This document shows positions 34,787 through 51,100 of a stretch of 64,000 bases of DNA, one piece after another. The position numbers and the translations under genes are program-made. The stretch is from the NCBI GenBank assembly GCA_002104905.1, contig MCFE01000236.1, forward strand, positions 1 through 64,000, written 5' to 3'. The first letter of the stretch is position 1, and each line of letters opens with the position of its first letter. Below the pieces are notes generated by a model that was not told the origin of the DNA, did no database searches, and saw nothing but the letters and a program-made list of their open reading frames with translations. This stretch comes from Basidiobolus meristosporus CBS 931.73. Its lineage: Eukaryota; Basidiobolomycota; Basidiobolomycetes; Basidiobolales; Basidiobolaceae.

Positions 34787-35248
34787 AACTCATAACTACG
34801 CGGTATTGTATTTAATTGATTTAGCAAACTTCCATCAGTCTTGTAATATTATCTATACACTTCTCTTCAATGTCGAACACTCTTTTCTCATGCTCTTATC
34901 GTTGGCCACACTGCTGTCTGTAACAAGTAAAGTATACAAAGGACGAAATGATTTCTACAGATAGTCGAGTCTGGAGACTAAACTTCCTGATCTTGCTCTA
35001 GTATATGTGATTCTCGGCACCGAGTTTTTTGTGAATGTTCGTTATGATAGCATGTATGCGTAGAACATGTGCTATCGCACTGTATGTGGTTTGTAGAGGT
35101 TGGTGACAATATATATGGACAGGCAGGGTGACTTCGATGTAACAGGGAAGCGTGTTCATACTGCAGATTTGACGCTTGAAGGGGAACCACACTATGGCAT
35201 GGAACAGGTTTATTTAGAGATATCAATATGCTATAGGAATAAAGAAGG
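34787..35248. other. Convergent 3' region between GID8 and MoaE-like gene
   Basis: About 460 bp; 3' flanks of both genes. No gene recognised. Confidence 0.5.
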
Positions 35249-35708
35249 TTATGCTACACTTTCGTACTTCTTGTTTTCGCCACGAAGTCGCATCTTCATT
35301 TGATCAACAAGATAGTCTATCGCCTGAATAGAGTCTTTTCTGTGAGGAGAAGAGATGGCAATCATTCCACTTTCTTCTCCCGCAGGAATACGACCAATTC
35401 GATGATACATTGCAATATGAATCAAATCCCATTTTTGACGCACCTCTTGGGCCATTTCCAGCATTCTTGCCTCCATCACTTCGGGATCACCTTCAAAACT
35501 AACATAACTTATATCCTTGTCTTACATGAAGGGTTACTTATGTTACTGTTTACTCAAAAGAATCTTACGAAACGTTAATACCTCCGGATTTCCCTCTCAC
35601 AAATCCCGAATATGTGCTAACAGCACCTGCACTTGGATCCTTCACCAAAGAGGCAATTTCTTGAGGCGCAAATGCTTGATCACTAGTTAGAACTTTGATA
35701 TGATTCAT
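35249..35708 (-). CDS. MOCS2: Molybdopterin synthase catalytic subunit (MoaE/MOCS2B)
   Basis: Large subunit of molybdopterin synthase, which turns cyclic pyranopterin phosphate into molybdopterin for the molybdenum cofactor. Two exons: the first from the ATG at 35708 gives MNHIKVLTSDQAFAPQEIAS and AGAVSTYSGFVRGKSG; after an intron (about 35605-35546) follow ISYVSFEGDPEVMEARM, MAQEVRQKWDLIHIAMYHRI and GEESGMIAISSPHRKDSIQA. HRIG, GE and SSPHR are strong MoaE markers. About 132 residues, on the short side. The C-terminus reads VDQMKMRLRGENKKYESVA, where the family normally has a Pro-Ile-Trp-Lys-Lys block; the lysines may be kept but Pro and Trp are missing. The sulfur-carrier subunit is not in the window. 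Confidence 0.85.
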
Positions 35709-36060
35709 TATGCCTGGTCACAATTTGCCAACGTATTTTTATATATTTTATCAATTTGAGGATCAGTCATTGCACCAGTTGATGTTGCACGGGCAGATTG
35801 CTGATGGAGTGGAGATCGCTTTGAATGAAGTGCAGATTCTTTTTTTAACCTGTGAATTTTGGCGCTACAAGGTAATCAACAAAATGAGATCGCTAGCAAT
35901 TCTATTTGATTGCCTCATCTCTAATTTCATGAGCACAGCCAATCAAACAAAATTCTTTTCTGGAACGTCATCTTTCTGCCTGGCTGTTTCGTAATCGTGT
36001 AGATATTTTCTCCCTGAGGTGTGAGAAGTTTGTTCGTACATTGCATTAGTTTAGATTAGT
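35709..36060. other. Divergent promoter between MoaE-like gene and RPN11
   Basis: 352 bp between the two start codons. I looked for the yeast proteasome element GGTGGCAAA and did not find it. Confidence 0.5.
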
Positions 36061-40426
<4,366 letters not shown>

Positions 40427-41033
40427 GCGCCAGATTCCACGTACAATATTTAATCTAACGAATTCCTTAGTGATACTTCACCTAGCTTAGCACTATCCCA
40501 TCATTTAAGTCAAATAAAGTGAGCCTTCAAAATACACGTGATCATCTAGCCCAGGTGAAAGGTCCGAGACGAATAGACTCCCCTACATCTGGGTAGAAGC
40601 CCGTCTTTTAATGATACAATGCATCATACATGTAACGAGGGGTAACCACTACAACTACAGCTAGAGGGTAAGATAATAAGACGATTTCTTTTATCGAAGA
40701 AAGTCGAACCAGTTAGTGAATTCGATGCTTATTTACACCAGGGAAGGGAGACATAAGGTTGGGTTATAGATGAGGAACTGAATAAAAAGGCAAGTGGAAA
40801 GAATGTTGAATGAACGCACTGATTGGGAAAGGAAGTGAGACATAGTAAAAATAAATCAATAAATGGTAAAGTGGTAAGTGGAGGTTTTCGAAATCGTTCG
40901 ACGAAGGATTCCGAAGAATCATGGTGGATGGATTTGACCTGAATGGCGGGACTGCATTCCTTCAATCTATCCATAACCAATAGTAGAGCCTGGTTGGGTG
41001 AAGTGGAGCAAATTAAAGTGTATTCTATAAGAA
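40427..41033. other. Convergent 3' region between SEC23 and CCR4
   Basis: About 600 bp between converging genes. A CACGTG core at about 40534 is not in a promoter position. No gene supported. Confidence 0.5.
40513..40518 (+). terminator. Poly(A) signal after SEC23
   Basis: AATAAA about 90 bp after the SEC23 stop codon. Confidence 0.4.
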
Positions 41034-43393
41034 TCATTTGACGCTAGACTTTCGAAATTGTGGGTTGGTGGGTCCAGTTTGTGGTGCTTTGAACTTGATC
41101 TCCGCAAGCAGACAGATGTGGCTGAGGGTGGGATTGGTTAGTAAAAGCACCGCCTTTGAATCTGGATCAAATACATACTCGGATGGGTTTTGAGCATTCG
41201 GGAAGCCGACATTTCGTGAGACATACTCTGCATCCAGCCCTCCCAGCAGTCCATTGACCGACAACATTCCAGTGCTATGCCAAATGTAATCAATAACACC
41301 GGTAAAGTGAGCAGTGAAGTTGGTGAATGGTAGCTCTCCAATTTGTGAATAGGCGCTTCTAAGAGGGATTTTGTGCGCCAGCCCCTTGGAGGTGAACTTG
41401 CCATAGTTATGATCGACCAAATCTTCATGATCACAAGTCACGGAGCCTCTGGATAAAAACTCGCAAACACCAGATGTAGGCGAAGAATTGAAATCGCCAC
41501 AGATGAGAATGGGAAGCTTGCTGATGTCTTTGTAGCCCAAGCGGTAGCTCTTTATCCATTCACTTCCGTGTCGTGTGATTTCGTTCATGAGCATGCTGAC
41601 CTGGATTAATTTTACGTCGGCGAATGTGGGATCCCAGTGTATATGGGCATTCGCTACCAGTAATTGCTGCTTGCTGTCTTTGGTTTCCAACAATGCTAAT
41701 CCTGATATGTTATCCTTCGTCATGAACCGATTGAAGAAATCCTCGGTTTTTTCAAAGTCTGGATGCTTCATGGCCACTTGCGTGAATTCAACGATCTGCT
41801 TATCTAAGATGTTGAACCTATATGGAATACATTGAGAAGTCTGTTTCACGGCCTCATCCCAACAATATACGTACATTGAGGATTTAAAGAATGTTGCACA
41901 GCCATCTACGGATTTCCGCTCCCATTCGCTCATGGTCTTGGCTCTACTCTTGACCCAGAACACACTATCATAATCCGCCTGTTTCAGCTGTTCGCAAAAG
42001 AATTCCTCATATTGAGAGGCCTCAACTTCCTAGACTCACTTGCTGTTACTTTCGTATAGTTTGATAGTTGCATACTCCAATAGTAACTTGCCTGTAAACA
42101 AAGGATGTCCGGATTATAAGAGAGGATTTCTTGCAAGATTAGATCTTTCCGGTACTCCCATTCAAGGGCCCAAGAGGGGGTATAGCCATATTGTTGTGAG
42201 GTGGCGTATTTTTCACTCAAGATGTTGTATGTCAAAATGGTAAATACATCTGTTGGAGGTTAATCGAATAACGGTCAGAATTTAGGCTGTAAGGCTAGCA
42301 TCAGAAATCGACTTGCCACTGTTATCTTGCTCCCCAGCATCGCTTTTCTCGCTCTCAAAAGTGAGCCATTCTCTTTCGGGTGGCGGAAGCGGCGCTGAAG
42401 AGAAATGTTACTGATTTAGCGCGTACTACATATTCCCTGTTGTAACATCATACCCGGGCAGTTATCTCGTAGATAGGCAATTAATTCAGCAATGCCATCT
42501 TTATACAGGATTGACATGAGTGGTTCTTTTATAGGGTTTCCCTCCAAACCAAGATTCTCCAGTTGGTACAAGGTACCAAGCTGCGGCGGCAGAGTCTCTA
42601 GTAGGTTGTCAAACATAAATAGTTCCTTCAAATTGATCAGAAATCCAAGCTCCGCGGGGACTGAGGTCAATTTGTTTCCCGAAATATCCAAGTGCGTGAG
42701 GTTTCTTAACCGACGAATCTCCGGAGTCAAAAAAGTGAGATTATTATGGTTGAGGTAAAGAGTAGTTAGGAACTGGTAGCTGAACAACTCTGTGCTCAAG
42801 TTCTTGAGGCCCATTCCACCAATATCCAGTACCGTCCATTGGTGACCATGCGTCCCATTTTTCCCGTTTTGCTGCTTATCTTGCGCTCTTTTCGTCAATC
42901 CGTTTATCGCTACTGTAGGATTGTTTGGGTCGGTTATGGTAATAGGATTACTATAGGCCGTAGAGCGTGATAATGCTGCGGCAGTTCTTGCATGGTGATG
43001 AGAACTGGAAGATTGTCGTGATATTTGGAGATAATTGATTTGATGCTGATGATGAGCAGTTGTAGCTGTTGGTAATGATGATACCATATTCAGCATGCTA
43101 TTGCTGTTAGGAGCTTGAGCATTCAATGACTGCGAATGTTGATTCAAAGAGATCCCAGGATTGAGCAGTGAGTTTTGGGATAAACTCATTTGACCGGAGT
43201 ATCTTGGAAGCATACTAGAGTACAACTGACTAGAGCCGTTGTACGAATTCATAGCTGGGGTTGGTGAAGTAGATGGTGATGGAGTATGATTGGATGAACG
43301 AATCGGACTACCATTAGTGTAAAGGAATTGCGATTGCATAGGGTGGCTAGAATAGCCACTATACCCATGCAACAGGTTATCCTTATCATTCAT
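41034..43393 (-). CDS. CCR4: CCR4-type poly(A) deadenylase
   Basis: Catalytic mRNA deadenylase of the CCR4-NOT complex. The N-terminal 170 residues are Ser/Gln/His-rich and disordered; leucine-rich repeats follow (LTTLYLNHNNLTFLTPEIRR, THLDISGNKLTSVPAELGF, ELFMFDNLLETLPPQLGTL), which bind the NOT scaffold; then comes the endonuclease-exonuclease-phosphatase domain. Active-site motifs seen: TYNILSEKYAT, CLQEVE (restored by splicing near 42092-42027), NAHIHWDP, LICGDFNSSP and GVIDYIWHS. The final motif, usually SDH, reads LSH (NPTLSHICLLAE), a change of the Asp. Introns at about 42393-42321, 42294-42240, 42092-42027 and 41879-41822. Start ATG at 43393; a 5' leader intron lies just upstream. Confidence 0.93.
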
Positions 43394-44470
43394 TGCTTCA
43401 AACTGATCTGGGTAAAATATTTGTTACAGACTTATTAGTTCAAAAATACCAAACGCCATCTCTTTTCATTAACAACAAGAGTAAAGATTAAACCCTCACC
43501 TAGAATAGTGATGTCAAATTACAGTCCATATATCAAAGCACAAAGGTCACCTGAGGTGATTGTGGTACATAGCATAGAAGTATAGAAACTAGATGTTAGA
43601 AGGGATTTGATATTTCATGCTTGAAATCGAACGTGCAGCAAAACAACTCTTGTGACAACCGATATTTTCTTACCTTTATGTAGGGGGGTTTACTTTAGAA
43701 TGAAAGTGTATTTCAAAAAAGAGAGCTTTGAACTTTGGACAGACTTTTAAAATGAAAGGAAGAGAAGGGAAACACCGTTAGTGATAAAAGGGATACACAG
43801 GAACTTCAGGTCAAATTAAAGCATCAGTATGCTAGACTCTTTGGAAATCGATACTTTCGCAATGGATTTGATGATATTCTGGGACATTATCCAACCTGGA
43901 TAAATTCCTGGAATATCGATAAAATTGTAATCAGGCTCATCAAAAGATTACGTTCCCCTTTATTCCTTTAGTAGGCATTTTTCCTTTGTGCAACACAGAT
44001 TCAACAGACAGAAGCCGTGAGTAAAAAATCCTAACAAAAACAAAGCGGTCTAGTATGTAACCTGTAGGTATTGTTCGCCTTTACGGAATGCAGTACAATA
44101 GGGTTGGTCTGGTATACGGTTGACACGTAGTTATCCGGTACGTATCAAATTGGCTGTATTTCACAAACATCAATATTGGGCACGCTTTGATTAATTCAAC
44201 TTCACGCCATAAGCAGGGTTGCAATAAAAACTGGAATGCATGAGATCAGCTGAAAAGTGAGTGAGTAATGGTGGGCTTATTCAAATGCGGGGTGATAATC
44301 TATACGATATAATCACATAGAAATTACGATCAAATCAGAAGCGAGTTTGACGTTTCCCCAAAAAACCTGGAGATAATCAAATTTTTGAGCGGTGGAAGGG
44401 ATTTATGTGAAGACCAACAGAGGCTGCGTTCTGCACTTTGATTTACTTACCTCTTACCCTCTGCTAAATC
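43394..44470. other. Divergent region between CCR4 and acyl carrier protein genes
   Basis: About 1.1 kb with the probable CCR4 leader intron at the left. No other gene, RNA or repeat recognised. Confidence 0.5.
43408..43499 (-). other. Probable 5' leader intron of CCR4
   Basis: GTGAGG at 43499, CTAAT branch-like site and TTTACCCAG ending at 43408, 14 nt before the CCR4 ATG. No coding exon is obvious upstream, so it probably interrupts the leader. Confidence 0.4.
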
Positions 44471-44896
44471 ATGCTCAGATTCACCGCTCTTCGACCAATT
44501 GCCCGTTCTATCGTGGCTTCAAGCGTTACCAGAACTGCTTATCCTTCGGTCTATGGCTTCTCTCGCTTTTACTCCGCTGGTGCTCTTTCTCGCTCTGACA
44601 TTGAGAGCAGAATTTTGGATGTTTTGAGGGGTTACGACAAAGTCGATCAAAGCAAGGTACTCTTCACCTGTTTCCCCCCTATCTGTTAAAATTAAGTATG
44701 TTAACCTTCATACATTTAGCTGAACGCCCAATCCCACTTCAACAAGGATCTTGGCCTTGATAGTCTTGACACCGTCGAGGTTGTTATGGCTATTGAAGAG
44801 GAGTTCTCAGTTGAGATCCCTGACAAGGATGCCGATGAAATCAAGACTGTCGGCCATGCTATTGATTATATCACCAAGCGTGAAGATGCTCACTAA
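44471..44896 (+). CDS. ACP1: Mitochondrial acyl carrier protein
   Basis: Carrier of growing acyl chains in mitochondrial type II fatty acid synthesis, and a partner of LYR proteins in complex I and iron-sulfur assembly. Two exons (44471-44656 and 44720-44896) give 120 residues. The N-terminus [20 protein letters not shown] is a clear mitochondrial presequence. The carrier domain holds [20 protein letters not shown], with the serine of DSLD as the phosphopantetheine site, and [20 protein letters not shown]. The length and ending (YITKRE) are normal for the family. AATAAA follows 59 bp after the stop. Confidence 0.97.
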
Positions 44897-45224
44897 GCTC
44901 TAGCACTTGATATACGCACATGTAAAATCTATCCTTGCCACATTACAACAATTCAATAAACCATTCACCTTCTACAAAGTAGAGGCGGCCCCCGGTGGAT
45001 ATATAACTGCCTTTGTAGAAACGCAACTCAAAGGAAAGAGGCGAGATTGTAACAGAGTGATTACAGATGGAAACTTTTTTACCATTTATCAAACAAAAGA
45101 GGGAGGGAAAGTGAGAGCATGTCATGCGAGTCAAAAGATCTACGTTATAATAACAATGAAAATTGAGAATATAGTCAAATGCAACCATTTTACAATCGTG
45201 TAATTACGTAGGGAGTATTCTAGC
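44897..45224. other. Convergent 3' region between ACP and IFRD genes
   Basis: About 330 bp between two converging genes; 3' flanks only. Confidence 0.5.
44955..44960 (+). terminator. Poly(A) signal after the acyl carrier protein gene
   Basis: AATAAA 59 bp after the stop codon. Confidence 0.45.
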
Positions 45225-46829
45225 CTATTCATCATAAAAACCAATACGTCTACCATGTAGCTGACGTTGCTTATTCATCTCTTGAGACCTTGACTTTGAT
45301 AGCTCCGAATTTTGAGATACAACGTAGCTAGGCGGATGGTGGCCTTCACCTTCAATATCTGGAGTGAAGGAGACCTCGAATATATCATGTAGAAGTTCAT
45401 TATGTTGGAAGTGGACATGAAGCCCTTCAGCTAGTGCTTCACGAAAAGCGTTCAACTGTTTGATTTCGCTCCAGCCGCTAAAGGTGATAACTTCTCCGTG
45501 AAATTTCAGTTTCACCTCGGGGGCTTCATCATCCTCGATGAAGCTTACGATGTCTCGAAAAGCAGAGCGTTGGGTAGAGCGATCCTTCTTTGAACGACGC
45601 TTGCTACCATCTGTAGCGAGCATGTTCAGTGAAATAAGAAGGTTATCCATTCTATCGTATCTGAATGGAGCATCCTAGTGCATAGAACGTGCTATGGTTA
45701 ATGTACATCCAAGGGAATGGTCATCGCAGGCTAAATATTTGGGGTAGAACTCACCGATTCACTGCTCAAAACCTCGATCATCAAGGCAATATTCTCTCCG
45801 CTAGAGACGCGTAGTTCCATAGAAGAAGATTCCAATAGTCGAGTCATGATAGGCATCGTACTACATAGAGTGATTAATGGTTGGTACTGGTAGCATGTTA
45901 ATCGCAAGACACTCACCTATCGAAAATATCACGAGTAACGCGTAAGCTCCCATCAAGCGTAGTATATAGCAAGCCATGGGCATTTATAGCACTCGCAATA
46001 GCTTGAGGTGTTTGATGGGAATCTTTAAATATGGTAGTAAGCATGTCCATAAGTTTCAAGGTTTCCTCCTCATCAGAGCTAGCAACAAAGCATATCATGG
46101 ATAGACAATTTATAGCCTGATAGTAACGGTTAATCATATATATATATGTATGTTGAGAGCTTAGATACAGAGAATACTTACAGCAGATAGAACGTTGCCG
46201 TCAGTGACGTTAGAAATAATGGTCTTTAGAATGGGCGCAAAATCACGATACAAGTCCTCTTCATCTGCTCCAAGCGTGATGAAACAAAGTGCAATCACTA
46301 TCACGGATGCAAGTACACTTGTTAGTCCCCTGTTGTGGCGAAGTATAACCGAGAAAAATACCTCGAGCAGATAAGATTTTCTCCTGGACACTGGCGGATT
46401 TTTTAATACATTTCTTGAGAGCGTCCATAGTAGTATTACGCTGTAAAGTCAGATCCTCGTTAAGATATCTGTGGCTCAAAAGTTTGGCAAGCCTTAAAAG
46501 AGCAGTCTCGCGAGTGCTATTATATGGTGGCTCAGAATATGGCTCAACAGTTACAGAGTGCATATAACCACTTACGTTGTTCTTTTCTCCGATAAGTCTT
46601 CTATGCCCTTCTTTAGTTCATCGCTCCAATCTATGATGGTGAGGTCGTCCTGGAAACTTGCGAGCGAATCCAAAGTAGAATCAGACCCCTCCGAGAGGCC
46701 GTCTTCATCTAAATCAGAAGCATGCCGACTGCCGGCTGGGGTGGTTGCACGACTAGAAGCCCTACTGGAGGCACGACTAGAGCTCTTGACGGCTTTCTTG
46801 AGTAAATCCTTTGGAGATAGGTGTGTCAT
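45225..46829 (-). CDS. IFRD (interferon-related developmental regulator) family protein
   Basis: Armadillo-like helical protein of the IFRD1/IFRD2 family; IFRD2 is known as a ribosome-binding translation regulator in animals, and fungi have a single homologue of unclear role. The start is MTHLSPKDLLKKAVKSSSRA followed by SSRA repeats and an acidic stretch. Helical repeats include RNTTMDALKKCIKKSASVQE and VIALCFITLGADEEDLYRDF. The C-terminal IFRD signature is clear: KKDRSTQRSAFRDIVSFIED, KLKFHGEVITFSGWSEIKQL and HVHFQHNELLHDIFEV. At least six exons. The start is set at the ATG at 46829, because the frame continues upstream only to a TTG and a TATA box lies 59 bp before the ATG. Confidence 0.88.
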
Positions 46830-48133
46830 ATTAAATGCAAGTAGTTGAGAATACTCTAAACCAAAAAAGTAGTATTCCAAGTCAGAACTTTATATACTCG
46901 CCAATACACTAGAAAAGGAAATGCAAGTAGAGAAGTGTCAGTTTGGATTCCCCAAATTTTATATGATAGAAGAGTTACACTCAGCAAAAATTTCGACGTC
47001 ATACCAAAAGGAATTTCCTAATTATGAACAATCGCTTGCTGAGTGATCGAATGTTAGGATCAATGACATTCCAGTAACAGTCCACTTGCTCGAAAGTGGT
47101 CCCATTTCTAAATGCGGAACTGGGATGTTTTCTGCAGAAGGGCTTGACTGCAACTCATCAGGTGGTCATTGTGGAGTTGACAATTGGTTTGATTGAAAGA
47201 AAAATTGGGCAAAACTCGCTTCATCCCTCAATACTAACGTAATGTTCGTGGACTACATAAACCAAGTGATAAAACTGGTCTGTTCTCATGAAGCACCACC
47301 CACTAACGTGTTTATGCTGGATTGGCGGTGCCGATTATATTCCACGCAAAATGCAAGCTTCGCTTCACTGAGCAAAAATTCTCTCACGAAGATTGAACTG
47401 CTACTACATATTTATGCTTTCACGTGCCATCTGAAACGCTGTAATCTAGCCTCAACTGGCCGGCTAGGGATTCAGATTCATTGTGGGATGAGGGTAAGCT
47501 TGGTTCAACTGCTCCCCAATGTCAAATTAGCCATAGGCTGCTGATTGGTTTAGATTGAAGCTTTCGTTATGGACAAGACCAGCATCCCGCTAAGCTACAT
47601 TCTAGAGCGTCCCAAATGGATTATTAATAGTCCATGTAATATGACGTACTTTATAATTAATCGACACCAAGTTTCATTCTTCATGGATTGGTAATAGGCA
47701 TCGACTGCAAAAATCTTCCAGCTTCCACTATTGGTGTCTGCACTGCATGTGCCATGGCTGGTAGACGTGTATGAGTAACACTTCGTCATTTATGAAAGAA
47801 TTGTACTGAGTCAACGGCTGATGGATGATACTGCTAAGGTGATCAAACCAGTATCACAAATCGACGCTCGTCCAACAATGCTAGCAGGCCAATGTATAGT
47901 CCTGGTGAATATGTCAGGCGCATAATCATAATTGAACCAACATTTATTAATGAAAGGGAAAAGGGTGCATAAGAGAAAAATATACAAGAGACAACTGGAG
48001 ATTTATAGGCAGAAAAATTCATCCACTTCGTTAGTAACCCGAATAGGTTAGGGCTGCTTCCAAAGAGTATATGTACTCAATTTCTAAGATGCCATCGCAG
48101 GCTTGGTTAGGCTTTGTCCGAGATCTACGCAAC
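46830..48133. other. Intergenic region between IFRD and RRP5
   Basis: About 1.3 kb. An open stretch with ATG at 47242-47544 (+, 100 codons) has no recognisable family and is probably chance. The left part holds the IFRD promoter, the right part the RRP5 3' end. Confidence 0.5.
46888..46896 (-). promoter_or_regulatory. TATA box of the IFRD gene
   Basis: TATATAAAG on the minus strand, 59 bp before the ATG at 46829; it supports that start over any upstream codon. Confidence 0.55.
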
Positions 48134-51100
48134 TTAAGAGCTGATGGATTCGATGTAAGCCAAAGCACGCTGCTTAACTTCTGTTTCGCTCTTCTCATCT
48201 CCGAATTTCTTCTCGTACGCCAACCATTTTTTGAAGAAAAACTTCATTTTCTTGGAAGATAGCTTCAAACTAGTGACTCGTTGGAAGAGACGACGGATGA
48301 TTGATTGATCGCCAACCCGGGTTTCCATGTCAAGGTAGATAGACCAGAGATCAACACGCTTGGGATAGTTACTCATGATACCTTCGAAAATGGTTCTACC
48401 ACGTTCAGGCTCACCATATTTGAATTCGAGTTGAGCAAACTTGGTGATGGTTTTGATGTGCTTCCTCTTGGCCAAGCTCTTCAGACTACGTTGCAGAAGT
48501 TCACGAGCAAGATCTACTTTACCTTGTTTCAAGTAAAAGAGACCAAAGTTTGTCCAAACCTTTGAGCTGGCGCCAAACTTTTTGGTGATGGTTTTGTAGA
48601 GCTGTTCAGCAAGGTCCAATTTATCGGAGCGCTCATAGATTTGCACAAGTTGGAGATAGATTTTCTTGGGCTCACACACTTGTGCGGCACGTTGAAAAAC
48701 TGCTTCAAGGGTTTCCTGAGTGCCAAACTTGTTTTCCAAATTCATCATGGCTACCCAAACGTTCATTCTTTCCTGCTCCTCACGGAAGTTGATGGCCTTG
48801 ATGGCTCGCTCTCCGATCTCGCGGGCCTTTTGGATTTCAGACAATTGAAGTTGGAAGGCCATATAGTTAATCCAAAGGTAGGACGAGTTGGGTGAGCCGA
48901 GTAGAAGTCGTTCATAGTCAGCTGCGACAGTGGGGGCAGAGTGGCCAAGCTCAGCAGTAACATCTACGGCCTCCGCCTTTTGGTTCTTCTTCTTCTTCTT
49001 CCTTTGGGTCTCATCATCGGAAGCATCGGAGTTATCGGAGTCACTGAGGTTCATCTCTTCCTTGCTTTCTTCGGTCTCGTCCCATTTGAATCCAGCGGTG
49101 GGCAAAACAGTGTCAACCTCCATTGCATCTACTTCTTCGTCACTTGGCTCATCATCGTCTTCATCTTCATCATCCTCGCTAGCATCACCCTCTTCGCTAT
49201 CCATTTCATCCTCATCCCCATCGTCTTCATCATCAGAAGCCTCGGCTTCAAGGTCGAGGAGGCTTTCGCCGGCTTCGTTTTCATCGTCCGAATCGTCTTC
49301 GACATCCATGGAATCCTCTAATTCCTCGTCCTCGCTGCTGTCAGACTCCATGTCGTCATCATTGAAGTAGGTGGCCTTGAGTCCGAAAGATACCTTTTTG
49401 TTTTCAGTGTCGATCTTCAAAATAACCGCCTTAACACGATCGCCGACAGAGTAGAGTTTGTTAAGGTCTTCAACCTTAGTATCCGACACTTCACTAATAT
49501 GGCATAGGCCACTAATGTTGCTGTCGTCGATTCTGATAAAGATGCCGTAGCTTTCGATGCGCTTGACGAAGCCCTTGATCTTCTCTCCCTCCTGGATATC
49601 AGCCAAGGTCAGCAAAGGAGCGACATTGGGATCTATTTGGGACTTCTTGAGGGAAAGTTCAACACGTTTTGCCGTAGGGTCAACTGCTAACACACGGGCA
49701 GTGACCAATTGACCAACTTTAACTTCGGTTTTCCACTCCTTCACAAAGGCATCGGAGATTTCCGAAATCTTCACGCGTCCAGCAATGTTGCGACTCAAGC
49801 TGACGAAACAGCCGTTGTCGTTGATATTTTTTATGTACCCACGGATGACACTGTTAACTTCGACTTGCTCGATCCCTTGAATTTGTGGGTCGACTGCCTC
49901 GATAGACTGATCGAAGTAGGAGGTTCTCAAAGAAAGGTCGATCTGGTGGTTTTGGGCATCCACAGCAAGTACGTGACATTTGACATACTGATCCTTTTTG
50001 AATTGTTTCAAAGGTTCTGGTACGTATGCGTCAAAGATATCTGTCATCCCGACTCGGCCAAACACATTCTTAGAGAGTTGGACGTTGAGGCCAGTAGGCT
50101 TAACGCTAGCAACACGGCCGATCAGAGAGGTGCCTGTCTTGACATCCTCAAAGGTATCAACAGGGCTTTTCTCCAGAAGAAGAGAAAGATCAAGGACATA
50201 CTTCTCTGTGTTGATGTCCAAAACATTGCAGCGCACCGCCATACCGGCAGTAAAATGCTTTGGAATGTTTTGTACGACTTCGATATCGTTGGATGTGTAA
50301 ATGGGAAGTACACGGCCACGCAAGTTGGGAGAGACATAGATCCACAGTCCATCATCGAGTGCCTTTTGGACAAATCCAGTCAACTCGGTACCTGCCTTCA
50401 ACTCTTCTAGTTGAGGACGACCAACCTCTAGTTTGTCTTGGGCTTTCATCTCGCTAGGCTTTATAGTCAATTCCACAACGGTCTTAGCGGCGGAGGTGCG
50501 GTGAGTGATAGGGAGATACTTGTGTGTCTTAGCGTCATGATATCCAATAACCTTGACATCAATGATAGATCCAGGTTTAAGATTCTTAAAGATGTGGGTC
50601 TTATCTTTGATGTCGTCAAACTGATCATAAATCTCTGAAATGTGTACTCTTCCCTTGATGTTCGCAGCCAAATTGATGTTGACCTGCAATTCTTTGATGG
50701 ATGCCACCTGGCCCTTAGTAATTCTCCCTGGCTGGTAGTCATCAAAGGTTTCGATAGTCTTGTCGAAAGGATCTTTAGCCAATCTAGCAAAGACGCCTTT
50801 AGCTGGCTTCACAGCAATCTCTTGACTAATGGTAGTCAAGACACGTTGGTGAGCACCTTTGATAATCTTGGATATAACAGCTTTCAGGGATTGTCCAGGC
50901 TTGTATCGGATGAATGGCTTAGCACGGTAATTATAAGATTTGGTTGATGCAAAAGCAATGAAGTTGCTATTGTTTGGAAGAGAAAGTACAAGGTAGTCCT
51001 CCTTTACAAGCTCTACAACACAATCTATCTGGCTCCCGCTTTTACTTGCGGTCTCCAACTTCTTGATGATAGCATTGGCTCCGCTCTTTTTCTTTTTGCC

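Noticed and set aside
35709-36060. Search for the Rpn4 proteasome element before RPN11
   Set aside because: GGTGGCAAA was not found in either strand of the promoter region.
47242-47544. 100-codon plus-strand reading frame with ATG between IFRD and RRP5
   Set aside because: No family, no splice pattern and no promoter signals; likely chance.
49709-50410. Long plus-strand open reading frame inside RRP5
   Set aside because: It is antisense to conserved S1 domains; length is explained by codon bias of the real gene.
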